DNA of 64,000 bases. Source: Bathymodiolus brooksi (taxonomy: Eukaryota > Mollusca > Bivalvia > Mytilida > Modiolidae). The DNA is taken from assembly GCA_963680875.1 (NCBI GenBank), contig OY804589.1, positions 18,992,413 to 19,056,412 on the forward strand, written 5' to 3'. A model generated the notes under the pieces. It saw only the letters and a program-made list of their open reading frames with translations, was not told the origin of the DNA and did not search any database. Numbering within the stretch: the first letter of the stretch is position 1; the number at the start of each line of letters is the position of its first letter. Positions 43,010-55,200 of the stretch are shown in pieces. Made by a program: the position numbers and the translations under genes.

Positions 43010-43849
43010 ATCTAAAATTTAGTGCGCACGACGCGTTTCTGGAATAACCGTTATCAGATATGCCGAAAGTCGAAAGGTTTGAAAGCCAAATAATTTAGTT
43101 TTTGAGACCAATAAAACCAAAGGGCCTAAACAGGATAGCCAAAATCGGCTAAGGTCACCTATGCTTGAGGGAGGAGAACCTTAGTTTGATTAATAATTAC
43201 ATTATTTAGGTACTGGAGATTTCAGTAATACATATATCTAATAAACTATGTCAGTGCCGAAACACTGACTACTGGGCGGATGATACCCTCGGGATCTGTG
43301 CACCAGCAGAGGTATCGCCCAGTGATAGAAATAAAAACTTTGATAATCATATGAATGGTTGATAGTTCCTGCTCCACTACTGACACTGGTCGTGTTAATG
43401 TTAAACGACACGAACATCATCTGATATAGAAATCATGATGGACACCAAAATACGTAAAGACATAAAGAAAGCATGAACCACCTACATTACAAATGAGAGT
43501 AAAGACGAATCGAACATTGTTTTACGCGAAAATCACAGCGGGCATCACAACAAAATCAAAACGAGTTTGGTGTAATATAGTACAAAGGTATTTCAAAATT
43601 ATACATTCAATTTCCTTAGACAATATAAATAAAAGGAGGACATCCAATTTAGTACGCAGAACGCGGTTCTGGAATATTTATCATCATATACGCTCATAGT
43701 CAAATTATTTGAAAACCGAATAATTGAACTTTTTAGGAGCAAGAATAACACTTGACCCAAACATGAGAGCCAAAAACCTACTAAGGTTACATGTACCTCA
43801 AGGATATCGATTTTGGCTTTCTGCGATTTTCTATTGGCTTTTGGAAATG
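43010..43849 (-). repeat. Cluster of R4 copies and a linked CCCAGT hairpin segment
   Basis: R4 (43010-43200 and 43625-43800, minus) shows CACGACGCGTTTCTGGAATA, AAAGCCAAATAATTTAG, AAACAGGATAGCCAAAATCG and GAGGGAGGAGAACCTTAGTT. In between, 43245-43330 contains ACTGGGCGGATGATACC and GGTATCGCCCAGT, an imperfect inverted pair resembling a segment I recall from mussel interspersed repeats. About 43430-43530 matches the end of R3 at 51400. Confidence 0.7.
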
Positions 43850-44335
43850 TTGATGCGATATTCCAGAGCTTGTGGTTCATATCAGGATTTGCTTGATAGC
43901 GGGTTGCTGCTAACAAAGAAGCTACTGAACCAAGAGTTCCTATTGGTTAGGTTGAAGTCATCACTTCGAAAGTTTTACGGTCGCCACTATAACTTGGTTG
44001 ACCGTTATGGAATATCTGTGTCACAAATAACCACAGATATGTTCCACTTGTCGTAAGCATTTCCCAGTCCTTTCCTCATTCATGACTTATCACCGGGTTT
44101 GTAAGTAGATTAACACGACGGGTGCCACTAGTGGACCAGGAACTGCTAACCCTTCATGCGCACCTAAGTACACCCCCGGGTTTTAGTCAGGTTCTTGTTA
44201 CTCGATCTTTAGTTTTATGTGTATGTTTTGTAGATCGTTGTTTGTCCTTTTGTCCTTTTTCTTTTGGCCATTGTGTTGTCTGTTCTTCGATTTACGTATT
44301 CTGATTACCCCTTTAGGTATCTTCTAACTAATCTT
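43850..44335 (+). repeat. Long copy of dispersed repeat R2
   Basis: Co-linear (inverted) with 49735-50215: GATATTCCAGAGCTTGTGG, TTGCTGCTAACAAAGAAGCT, TTGGTTGACCGTTATGGAAT, then ACACGACGGGTGCCACTAGT, GAACTGCTAACCC, GTTCTTGTTACTCGATCTTT and CTTTAGGTATCTTC. It shows that R2 is at least ~490 bp long. No coding capacity. Confidence 0.85.
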
Positions 44336-45406
44336 CCGAAATTGTCGATTTTGTGTTTTTCCATTCTATCATTGTTCTATTGCTTGTACTATTTTCTTTA
44401 TCTGATATTTTATCTAGTTTGCTATAAAATGGAGGGAGTACATGTTTTATTAATTCCAAAAATGACGGTGTCATTTTCCTTTTATATATAAATCAAAGCC
44501 GCTTACATCAATGTAAAATCGTTTGCATTGAAACCTTTATTTATGTTCTGTTTACTCAGTTCACAGGGACGGAAATAATACGTATACTGTATTTGTATAA
44601 AAACATAGTCGTGTGCGTAAAAAAAATATTAAAAATGAATTTGATTTTATTTAGCATGAAATTCTAAAACAATGATATTGCAATTAGGGAGTTAACGTCT
44701 TATATTATATATTAATAGAAATAACATCAATAGACGTGAACATCAAAGGAAATAAGGTACGCTAAAGGATACAAATGATGCAAATATTTTTTTTAAATAC
44801 CACAAGGAAGTTAATTAAATTTGTCGTCTTTTAAAGAAAATTATAATTTTAAAGAAATGCCACATCTGATCAGCAATTATACATGTCTACATAACACATA
44901 TGTACTTTAATTAGAGCTAAGATTTTCAAAATTTTACCGAACCACCCCATCCCCCAATTGAAACCTTTAACTTGTTTTTGACACCTGATACAACTTCAAT
45001 ATCATTGGTTGGAGACTAATGAGAATTATATCATTATATGTACGGACAGTAAGAAAGGTAAGACGTTTTTTCCAACATACCTTTATTAAATATTTAATGT
45101 TCATACATAGTTAAAAACAAAAATAACATAGATGCCTAAGTTAATGCGCACCGCACTTTAAAAGTCACAAGATTGGAAAGTCAAATAATTTGAGAAGCTT
45201 CAGAAGGAAGTTAAACTAATTATAAGTGCCTAAACAGGAGATACAAAATCGGTTGCCAGTATAATATATGCATGTTGATAACAGTGACTTGCGACAGGTC
45301 GGTGGTTTTCTCTGCCAATAAAACTGACCTCCACGATATAAAAAGAGTTTGAAAACACCAAAAGGGAAATCAGAATCAACAAATCCTAAATAGTGTATTT
45401 ATATAC
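44336..45406. other. Non-coding, with fragments of R4, SINE-A and R2 near the right end
   Basis: About 45150-45260 has R4 words, 45280-45340 a SINE-A piece (GTGACTTGCGACAGGTCGGT), 45345-45385 an R2 end. The rest is AT-rich. Confidence 0.55.
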
Positions 45407-45547
45407 AGATATATCATGTTTGGGAGGAGTATTTGCGAAAAATACCAGTCGAGAGACGAAAAATTTCCCGAGCCGAATGGCGAGGGAAATTTAGTCTCAA
45501 GACTGGTATTTTTCGCAAATACCCCCTCCCAAACATGATATATCTGT
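45407..45547. repeat. Hairpin element, ~55-bp arms
   Basis: ACAGATATATCATGTTTGGG ... GCGAAAAATACCAGTC is mirrored by GACTGGTATTTTTCGC ... CCCAAACATGATATATCTGT. Confidence 0.93.
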
Positions 45548-46419
45548 TTAATTACACCGAATATTATTTAGAACACTGGCTAAATAAATAATACCTTTTG
45601 TTTGTCGTTTTCAGGACCTAACATGATGTATCTGTTTAATTCTACCGAATGATGTTATATAAAACGCACAACTGATAACGTTTAACAAATTTTGTTACAA
45701 GCGTCTCGGTGAAGGGTATAAACGGCAAATACGAGTTTGCAAATACCATGAAAAAAGTTAAATCTTATGCAATACACCTACATGAAGTAAAAATTCTGCA
45801 AATTCACAATGCAAGGCCTGCATTTGTAATTTATATCACGGCTATTAACCAATCAGAATCCAGTATTCTTATATAAGGTGTAATTATTATTAAAACTAAG
45901 GTTTTCCTCCCTCAGACATAGGTGTCTTTGCCGATTTTGGCGATCCTGTTGAGGCCATTTTGATTATTTGCTCCTAAAACTTTCGACTTTGAGCGTACCG
46001 GATGAAAGTTATCTCTGAAGCGCATTGTACGCACTAAATTTGATATCTACGTTTTTCTTAAAGATATTGTTGGAAGTGGCGCTAAGCACCATAGCCCTCA
46101 TACCCTTGTTGAGATATAAGTTTTTTGAACCACCAGAAGTTTACCAAATGTTATTTTGCAGAACATATTGATACCAAACCATTAAGAGTAACGCTAACCT
46201 TGAAAATGTGTGCTTTCACTTGAATAAAACAGCTATAATGGGAAATGTACATTGTATGTCTAAATCTTCTCTGTTTTAAATACCTAGTACTTTATAAGCC
46301 GAAGTATTCTTGTTAAGCGTTCGTTTTGCCATTGGTGATCATAATTTGTTTCTTTGAAAACACATATTGTTTTCTTCTCTGTTCTTACCACGCGGGAATA
46401 GTGTTCTATATCATGGCAA
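45548..46419 (+). repeat. Spacer with an R4 copy (45890-46070)
   Basis: R4 is nearly full length here: AAAACTAAGGTTTTCCTCCC, GCCGATTTTGGCGATCCTGT, TCGACTTTGAGCGTACCGGA, CGCACTAAATTTGATATCTA. A short SINE-A end follows (GTTGGAAGTGGCGCTAAGCA). Confidence 0.75.
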
Positions 46420-46651
46420 GAACAAGCTAGATTTGATGAAGTGATGATGGAGTCTGCTTTATATTAGACCAACACGCTTAGTTGAATATTTATAGTGCTA
46501 GTTCACTGAAACAACAGTCCACGGATAGACATGGCGCCCCACTTGGACACATTATCCTGATTCCGGGCCAACCAGTCTTTGATCTTTCTCCTTAATGCTG
46601 CTTGATTAGCGGAGAAGCAACAAATACCAATGTTGTAGTCCTTTGCTTAAG
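46420..46651 (-). repeat. SINE-C copy 2, body
   Basis: Reverse complement of the SINE-C body: GAAACAACAGTCCACGGATA, CACATTATCCTGATTCCGGG, GCGGAGAAGCAACAAATACC. Its tRNA-like head continues into the array to the right. Confidence 0.85.
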
Positions 46652-48380
46652 TCAACCGAGGCTTGAACCCCTGATCTACCGCACTCGAGGCAAACACTCT
46701 AAACTGTAACCGGGGCTTGAACACCTGATCTACCGCTCTCGAGGCAAACACTCTAAACTGTAACCGGGGCTTGCACCCCTGATCTACCGCACTCGAGGCA
46801 AACACTCTAAACAGTAACCGGGGCTTGAACCCCTGATCTACCGCTCTCGAGGCAAACACTCTAAACAGTAACCGGGGCTTGAACCCCTGATCTACCGCTC
46901 TCGAGGCAAACACTCTAAACAGTAACCGGGGCTTGAACCCTGATCTACCGCTCTCGAGGCAAACACTCTAAACAGTAACCGGGGCTTGAACCCCTGATCT
47001 ACCGCTCTCGAGGCAAATACTCTAAACAGTAACCGGGGCTTGAACCCCTGATCTACCGCTCTCGCGGCAAACACTCTAAACAGTAACCGGGGCTTGAACC
47101 CTGATTTACCGCTCTCGAGGCAAACACTCTAAACAGTAACCGTGGCTTGAACACATGATCTACCGCTCTCGAGGCAAACACTCTAAACTGTAACCGGGGC
47201 TTGAACCCCTGATCTACCGCACTCGAGGCAAACACTCTAAACAGTAACCGGGGCTTGAACCCCTGATCTACCGCACTCGAGGCAAACACTCTAAACAGTA
47301 ACCGGGGCTTGAACCCCTGATCTACCGCTCTCGAGGCAAACACTCTAAACAGTAACCGGGGCTTGAACCCTGATCTACCGCTCTCGAGGCAAACACTCTA
47401 AACAGTAACCGTGGCTTGAACACATGATCTACCGCTCTCGAGGCAAACACTCTAAACTGTAACCGGGGCTTGAACCCCTGATCTACCGCTCTCGAGGCAA
47501 ACACTCTAAACAGTAACCGGGGCTTGAACCCCTGATCTACCGCACTCGAGGCAAACACTCTAAACAGTAACCGGGGCTTGAACCCCTGATCTACCGCTCT
47601 CGAGGCAAACACTCTAAACAGTAACCGGGGCTTGAACCCCTGATCTACCGCTCTCGAGGCAAACACTCTAAACAGTAACCGGGGCTTGAACACCTGATCT
47701 ACCGCTCTCGAGGCAAACACTCTAAACAGTAACCGGGGCTTGAACCCCTGATCTACCGCACTCGAGGCAAACACTCTAAACAGTAACCGGGGCTTGAACC
47801 CCTGATCTACCGCTCTCGAGGCAAACACTCTAAACAGTAACCGGGGCTTGAACACCTGATCTACCGCTCTCGAGGCAAACACTCTAAACAGTAACCGGGG
47901 CTTGAACCCCTGATCTACCGCTCTCGAGGCAAACACTCTAAACAGTAACCGGGGCTTGAACCCCTGATCTACCGCTCTCGAGGCAAACACTCTAAACAGT
48001 AACCGGGGCTGGAACTCCTGATCTACCGCTCTCGAGGCAAACACTCTAAACAGTAACCGGGGCTTGAACACCTGATCTACCGCTCTCGAGGCAAACACTC
48101 TAAACAGTAACCGGGGCTTGAACCCCTGATCTACCGCTCTCGAGGCAAACACTCTAAACAGTAACCGGGGCTTGAACCCCTGATCTACCGCTCTCGAGGC
48201 AAACACTCTAAACAGTAACCGGGGCTTGAACCCCTGATATACCGCTCTCGAGGCAAACACTCTAAACAGTAACCGGGGCTTGAACCCCTGATCTACCGCT
48301 CTCGAGGCAAACACTCTAAACAGTCACCGGGGCTTGAACCCCTGATCTACCGCACTCGAAAGAAACACTCTAAACAGTAC
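46652..48380 (-). repeat. 54-bp tandem array, about 32 copies, of a SINE-C tRNA-like head
   Basis: Read on the minus strand the unit is ACTGTTTAGAGTGTTTGCCT, CGAGAGCGGTAGATCA, then GGGGTTCAAGCCCCGGTT. The last part is a consensus-like pol III box B with a perfect GGGG/CCCC T-arm. The left edge joins directly to the SINE-C body, and the right edge (48345-48420) continues into head sequence lying outside the repeated unit. The array is thus an expansion of part of the head. Variants: GCACTCGAG, GTGGCTTGAACACATG, one-base losses in CCCC. Frames open on the minus strand are artefacts. Confidence 0.93.
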
Positions 48381-49214
48381 ATCATCTGTGGGGTGACACA
48401 AGAAAGAACATTCTCGAAAAAAGATATAACAAACACCTTCATTTATTATATCTGCGACACGACACACATTTTACTATGTTGCTTTGCTTGCATACCAATC
48501 ACGTTGAATAGCAATATGGATTAGTTACTCCAGAAAGTGTTGCAGGATCATAGGATCATTATGACAGGGGCATCCTTTAGTTGTGTGCCATAGCGCATAA
48601 ACAACCAACATACTTATTTCTGCGACACGACATATGTCATAGTCTTTGGCGAGTATTGATGGATTGTTATTTTAGAATAATTGTGCAGTATTTCAACTAT
48701 GTTAGTGAAATAATATTCAAACATGACGCTGGTGGTAAATGATCTGCAGACGGTACATATATTTCCTGTTTGACCGCATTGTCTTCTATGCATCTTTGGG
48801 AAATGAATAAGTAATTGTCTCGTGTATCGTTCCCTTTCTACACCACAGTAGCAGAGAACTGCACTAAATACTAAATACTGGCGTGACAGACATAGCAGAC
48901 AAGGAATGAGACTATTATTTGTTCATATCATACATACTCTTGAGATCATTGATGCGTTTGAACGAATGCAGCAATTATAAACAGACGACTTTATTTATTT
49001 GTCTCTACATGTTGAACAACAATGTAGAATGATGGCTAGTAATATAAGTTGATTGCACGAGTATTAGTGAATATCTAGGGAAGTTCAAAATCTGTTTTGC
49101 TTAGCAGAACTTGATAAATGTTGCAACCTCCATTTTAACCTATTGATAACGTCATATTATGAAGCAATATTGTGCTAGTACAAATATTAGGAAAATATTG
49201 ACACGCTGATACAT
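48381..49214. other. Non-coding spacer
   Basis: Nothing recognised beyond a repeated TCTGCGACACGACA word (48450 and 48618). Confidence 0.5.
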
Positions 49215-49730
49215 TCGTTGATATCCAATTTAGTGCGGACGGCATGTTTCTGGAATAACATTCATCAAATGTCAAACATATTTGTTTATCAATGTGTGAC
49301 GTAAAATTGTTTTTGACATTTACTTCACTGAATTTGGTACCGATTTGACAACTATTTTACCTATTTTGTTCCAGTATTGTTATAAATACTGCTATAGTGA
49401 CAGCCAGAACCTTTGAGCCGTAATGAAAGCGGGAGGTTTGGCGCTTTAAAATCTGATTCAACCCACCATTTCTTTAGAAATGCCTGTACCAAGTCAGGGT
49501 CATTACGGTTTTCACAGTTTTCCGGTTGTTTTTGTCTGTTTATAAACTTATGAGTTTTGACTTTCCCTTTCTAAGATTGTTCGGAGTTCGGTAATGTTGT
49601 TAGTACCCTTATTCATCAAATACGCTCAAAATCGAAAGATTGGAAATCCAAATAATTCTGAAGTGTTTGGAGCAATAAAATCAAAGGGCCTAGAAACAGG
49701 ATAGCCTAACTGTTGGTTCCATAATACTTG
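49215..49730 (-). repeat. R4 copy split by a nested R5 insertion
   Basis: R4 runs CCAATTTAGTGCGGACGG, GTTTCTGGAATAACATTCAT, is interrupted at 49271, and resumes at 49611 with TTCATCAAATACGCTC and GGAAATCCAAATAATTC. Confidence 0.85.
49271..49610 (+). mobile_element. Dispersed element R5, intact insertion with 11-bp target duplication
   Basis: ATTCATCAAAT is repeated at 49260-49270 and 49611-49621. The ~340-bp insert begins GTCAAACATATTTGTTTATC and ends TTAGTACCCTT; it contains GAAAGCGGGAGGTTTGGCGC and TTTTCACAGTTTTCCGG. No open frame, no terminal inverted repeats and no tRNA-like head were seen, so the transposition mode is unknown. Confidence 0.85.
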
Positions 49731-49734
49731 AAGA

Positions 49735-50215
49735 AGAGTTTAAAGATACCAAAGGGGTAATCAGAATCCGTATATCTGAGAAGAACAGACAAAACAATGG
49801 CCAAAGGAAAAAGTACAAAAGGACAAACACCGATCTACAAAACATACGCATAAAACTAAAGATCGAGTAACACGAACCCCACTAAAAACCGGGGTTGAAC
49901 TCAGGTGCTCTTGAAGGGTTAGCAGTTCCTGCTCCACTAATGACACCAGTCGTGTTAATCTACTTACAATCCCGTTGATAAGTCATGAATGAGGAAAGGA
50001 CCGGGAAATGCTTACGTCGAGTGAACATATCCGTGGTCATTTGTTAAACAAATATTCCATAACGGTCAACCAAGTGATGGTGGCGACCGTATGTGATGAT
50101 TTCAACTTAGCCAAGAGGAACCCTTGGTTCAGTAGCTTCCTTGTTAGCAGCAACCCTCTATCAAGGAAATCCTGATAGGAACTACAAGCTCTGGAATATT
50201 GTATCAACTGAGAGA
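49735..50215 (-). repeat. Long copy of dispersed repeat R2
   Basis: Inverse of 43850-44335. TTAAAGATACCAAAGGGGTA, AACCCCACTAAAAACCGGGG, GTCGTGTTAATCTACTTACA, CATAACGGTCAACCAAG and GAACTACAAGCTCTGGAATA appear in order. Confidence 0.87.
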
Positions 50216-50512
50216 GATATACTCCATATGCAGGTGCTGCTGGAATGAAAGATTGTATATACGTACTGATATATAATAAAATATATAATTATATTGGTAT
50301 ATTTGAAGTTGATTATATCAATATAATACGTTTCAGTCAATCGAAATAAAAACATATATACCTGTTGTTTACCTTCCAATAACTCTGACCAATGTAATTT
50401 TGCGAGGCGGTAGAACTATCTCCCTCATCAGTATGACTATTCCGACAATAGTTCTAATTCGCAACCACGACGGATGCCACTAGTGGAGCAGGAACTGCTG
50501 GTTTTACAAAAA
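50216..50512. other. Non-coding, with an R2 fragment
   Basis: About 50465-50500 has GGATGCCACTAGTGGAGCAG. The rest is AT-rich. Confidence 0.5.
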
Positions 50513-50920
50513 TGTCAAAAATATTGTTTATCAATGTGTGACGTAAAAGTGTTTTTTACATTTACTTTCGTAGTTAAAATACTTCAGGTGACTCGGGGTT
50601 GTTGATGAAGATGGTTCACCCTCCTCACTGAATTTGGTACTGCTTTGACAACTATTTTACCTATTTTGTTCTATAGTGCTATATGTGACAACCGGAACCT
50701 TTGAGCCGTAATGAAAGCGGGAGGTTTGGCGCTTTAAAATCTGATTCAACCCACCATTTCTTTAGAAATGCCTGTACCAAGGCAGGGTCATTACGGTTTT
50801 CACAGTTTTCCGGTTGTTGACTAATTTTGTCTGTTTATATACTTATGAGTTTTGAATTTCCCTTTGGAAGATTTTTCGGAGTTCGATAATTTTGTTATTA
50901 CCCTTATTTACGTGGGTACT
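50513..50920 (+). repeat. Dispersed element R5, second plus-strand copy
   Basis: GTCAAAAATATTGTTTATCA, CAATGTGTGACGTAAAA, a ~35-bp segment not in the first copy (GGTGACTCGGGGTTGTTGAT), then the shared centre and the end TATTACCCTTATT. Confidence 0.85.
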
Positions 50921-51763
50921 AGTCGTTCATCTTATGGTTTTCTAGGTAGTGCTTTGTCGACCACTGTTTGTCAATCTTTCATTAAGCCATTCTATTGTCC
51001 ATTGTTTTCCTCTCTTTAAGATTTCAATAATTTGATACTAGTAAATGATTAAAAAAACAATCTTGAGACTATAGCATGACTTATTTTGCTTTACTTTACA
51101 AAACTACAAACAATAATGTTCTTAATAAAGAATGGGTAAATATATCATAAGTTATGAAATGAAAACTTATACAGTGATGGTCAACATTTCCACCAATACA
51201 AACAAACCGAACAATAACCTCTAACATTAAATAAATATTAGAGAATAGCAACAGGGCAATCAAAGATGGACAATCTAGAGAAACTGGCAACATAGGGTAC
51301 ACAAGACGAAGACAAGACAAACAAATACACAACACAATAAGTGTTGGACATCACTATGCGCAATCAAACACAAATAAGACATGAGTTCTCCTACAAACAA
51401 CTGGAGGTTAAGACGAATCGAACATCGTTTCTATGCGGAAATCGTAACGGACATCGGAACTAAGAACATAAAAACATTAATAAAAACGTAGATATTACAT
51501 TTAGTGCGCACGACGCGTTTCTGGAATAACTTTCATCAAAATCGAAATATACCTTAAAGTTTTAGCAGCGAAAAAACCAAAGGGCTTACGAAAGATAGCA
51601 CAAACATATGGTGCTTGTCACTACAGAAAATAATATTCTAAATAAAGAATGGATAAATAAACCCTAAGTTATGAAAAGAAAGCTTACACAGTGATGGTCA
51701 ACATTTCCATCAATACAAACAAACCAACCACCTCTGACATTGAATCATTAAACACACACACGT
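50921..51763 (-). repeat. Spacer with R3 (51235-51470, minus) and an R4 end (51475-51600)
   Basis: R3 contains one copy of the segment that is tandem at 16286-16770. R4 words: TTTAGTGCGCACGACGCGTT, CTGGAATAACTTTCATCA. Confidence 0.75.
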
Positions 51764-51995
51764 ATGATAGTTGGATTTACAACTAGCTGTGCAATCAGTG
51801 CCCATCGCCACTAACGTTGTGACTTCGAACTCCGCTCAGGCAAGGTGTACTCGAAACAACAGTATGTGATAAAGTTTGTCAGTGACTTGCGATAGGTCTG
51901 TGGTTTCTGCGGGTAATCCGGTTTCCTCCATCAATAAAACTGATCACCATGATATAACTGAAATATTGTTGAAAGGGGTGTTAAACACCACATCC
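51764..51995 (+). repeat. SINE-A copy, just upstream of tyrosinase exon 1
   Basis: AGTTGGATTTACAACTAGCT, GTGCAATCAGTGCCCATCGC, body with TCAATAAAACTGATCACC and GGTGTTAAACACCAC. It ends about 65 bp before the tyrosinase start codon. Confidence 0.85.
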
Positions 51996-52060
51996 TTTAC
52001 ACACAATAATATGTTGATTATAATTATGAAGCTATTTTAAATGTAAATTTACAGATTAAG

Positions 52061-52245
52061 ATGAAGGAGTTTGTTATTCTTTCAACTTTGTACTTGTTAA
52101 CAGCAGGATTTATTGAGGAACAACCAATGCCGAGTCTTCTGTATGAATGTTTTTCTAAAAATAGATATAATGTGACAGATAATAGGGCAGATACAATTCA
52201 TTATAAATGTATACAGAACTACCTGTCACAGACGTATGATGAAAG
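52061..52245 (+). CDS. Tyrosinase coding exon 1
   Basis: Encodes the signal peptide and the first cysteine-containing segment, ending in the middle of codon 62 (AG|G, Arg). The donor is AAAG|GTAGGT. From 52178 its sequence is also the first unit of the 84-bp array. This start is preferred because it puts a hydrophobic signal sequence at the N-terminus. Confidence 0.88.
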
Positions 52246-55200
52246 GTAGGTTTTACATACAGATAATAGGGCGGATACAATCCATTATAAGTGTATACAG
52301 ACTACCTGTCACAGACGTATGATGGAAGGTAGGTTTTACATACAGATAATAGGGCGGATACAATCCATTATAAGTGTATACAGAACTACCTGTCACAGAC
52401 GTATGATGAAAGGTAGGTTTTACATACAGATAATAGGGCGGATGCAATTCATTATACGTGTATACAGAACTACCTGTCACAGACGTATGATGAAAGGTAG
52501 GTTTTACATACAGATAACAGGGCGGACACAATCCATTATAAGTGTATACAGAACTACCTGTCACAGACGTATGATGAAAGGTAGGTTTTACATACAGATA
52601 ATAGGGCGGATACAATCCATTATAAGTGTATACAGAACTACCTGTCACAGACGTATGATGAAAGGTAGGTTTTACATACAGATAATAGGGCTGATACAAT
52701 TCACTATTAGTGTATACAGAACTACCTGTCACAGACGTATGATGAAAGGTAGGTTTTACATACAGATAATAGGGCGGATACAATCCATTATAAGTGTATA
52801 CAGACTACCTGTCACAGACGTATGATGAAAGGTAGGTTTTACATACAGATAACAGGGCGGACACAATCCATTATAAGTGTATACAGAACTACCTGTCACA
52901 GACGTATGATGAAAGGTAGGTTTTACATACAGATAATAGGGCGGATACAATTCATTATAAATGTATACAGAACTACCTGTCACAGACGTATGATGAAAGG
53001 TAGGTTTTACATACAGATAATAGGGCGGATACAATCCATTATAAGTGTATACAGAACTACCTGTCACAGACGTATGATGAAAGGTAGGTTTTACATACAG
53101 ATAATAGGGCGGATGCAATTCATTATACGTGTATACAGAACTACCTGTCACAGACGTATGATGAAAGGTATGTTTTACATACAGATAACAGGGCGGACAC
53201 AATCCATTATAAGTGTATACAGAACTACCTGTCACAGACGTATGATGAAAGGTAGGTTTTACATACAGATAATAGGGCGGATACAATCCATTATAAGTGT
53301 ATACAGAACTACCTGTCACAGACGTATGATGAAAGGTAGGTTTTACATACAGATAATAGGGCGGATACAATCCATTATAAGTGTATACAGAACTACCTAT
53401 CACAGACGTATGATGACAGGTAGGTTGTACATACAGATAATAGGGCTGATACAATCCATTATAAGTGTATACAGAACTACCTGTCACAGACGTATGATGA
53501 AAGGTAGGTTTTACATACAGATAATAGGGCTGATACAATCCATTATACATGTATACAGAACTACCTGTCACAGACGTATGATGAAAGGTAGGTGCTACAT
53601 ACAGATAATAGGGCGGATACAATCCATTATAAGTGTATACAGAACTACCTGTCACAGACGTATGATGACAGGTAGGTTTTACATACAGATAATAGGGCTG
53701 ATTCAATCCATTATAAGTGTATACAGAACTACCTGTCACAGACATGATGAAAGGTAGGTTTTACATACAGATAATAGGGCTGATACAATCCATTATACGT
53801 GTATGCAGAACTACCTGTCACAGACATATGATGAAAGGTAGGTTTTACATACAGATAATAGGGCGGATACAATCCATTATAAGTGTATACAGACTACCTG
53901 TCACAGACGTATGATGAAAGGTAGGTTTTACATACAGGTAATAGGGCGGATACAATCCATTATAAGTGTATACAGAACTACCTGTCACAGACGTATGATG
54001 AAAGGAAGGTTTTACATACAGATAATAGGGCTGATACAATCCATTATAAGTGTATACAGAACTACCTGTCACAGACGTATGATGAAAGGTAGGTTTTACA
54101 TACAGATAATAGGGCGGATACAATCCATTATAAGTGTATACAGAACTACCTGTCACAGACGTATGATGACAGGTAGGTTTTACATACAGATAATAGGGCT
54201 GATACAATCCATTATAAGTGTATACAGAACTACCTGTCACAGACGTATGATGAAAGGTAGGTTTTACATACAGATAATAGGGCTGATACAATCCATTATA
54301 GGTGTATACAGAACTACCTGTCACAGACGTATGATGAAAGGTAGGTGCTACATACAGATAATATGGCTGATACAATCCATTATACATGTATACAGAACTA
54401 CCTGTCACAGACGTATGATGAAAGGTAGGTGCTACATACAGATAATAGGGCGGATACAATCCATTATAAATGTATACAGAACTACCTGTCACAGACGTAT
54501 GATGACAGGTAGGTTTTACATACAGATAATAGGGCTGATACAATCCATTATAAGTGTATACAGAACTACCTGTCACAGACATGATGAAAGGTAGGTTTTA
54601 CATACAGATAATAGGGCTGATACAATCCATTATACGTGTATGCAGAACTACCTGTCACAGACATATGATGAAAGGTAGGTTTTACATACAGATAATAGGG
54701 CGGATACAATCCATTATAAGTGTATACAGACTACCTGTCACAGACGTATGATGAAAGGTAGGTTTTACATACAGGTAATAGGGCGGATACAATCCATTAT
54801 AAGTGTATACAGAACTACCTGTCACAGACGTATGATGAAAGGAAGGTTTTACATACAGATAATAGGGCTGATACAATCCATTATAAGTGTATACAGAACT
54901 ACCTGTCACAGACGTATGATGAAAGGTAGGTTTTACATACAGATAATAGGGCGGATACAATCCATTATAAGTGTATACAGAACTACCTGTCACAGACGTA
55001 TGATGACAGGTAGGTTTTACATACAGATAATAGGGCTGATACAATCCATTATAAGTGTATACAGAACTACCTGTCACAGACGTATGATGAAAGGTAGGTT
55101 TTACATACAGATAATAGGGCTGATACAATCCATTATAGGTGTATACAGAACTACCTGTCACAGACGTATGATGAAAGGTAGATGTTACATACAGATAATA

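Noticed and set aside
46647..48314. Minus-strand frames with an FASRAVDQGFKPRLLFRV repeat
   Set aside because: Translation of a 54-bp SINE-head array; frames break wherever one base is lost.
46652..48380. Regular spacing of ~54 bp suggested a CRISPR array
   Set aside because: There are no unique spacers: the whole unit repeats. The genome is eukaryotic, and the unit is a tRNA-like SINE head.
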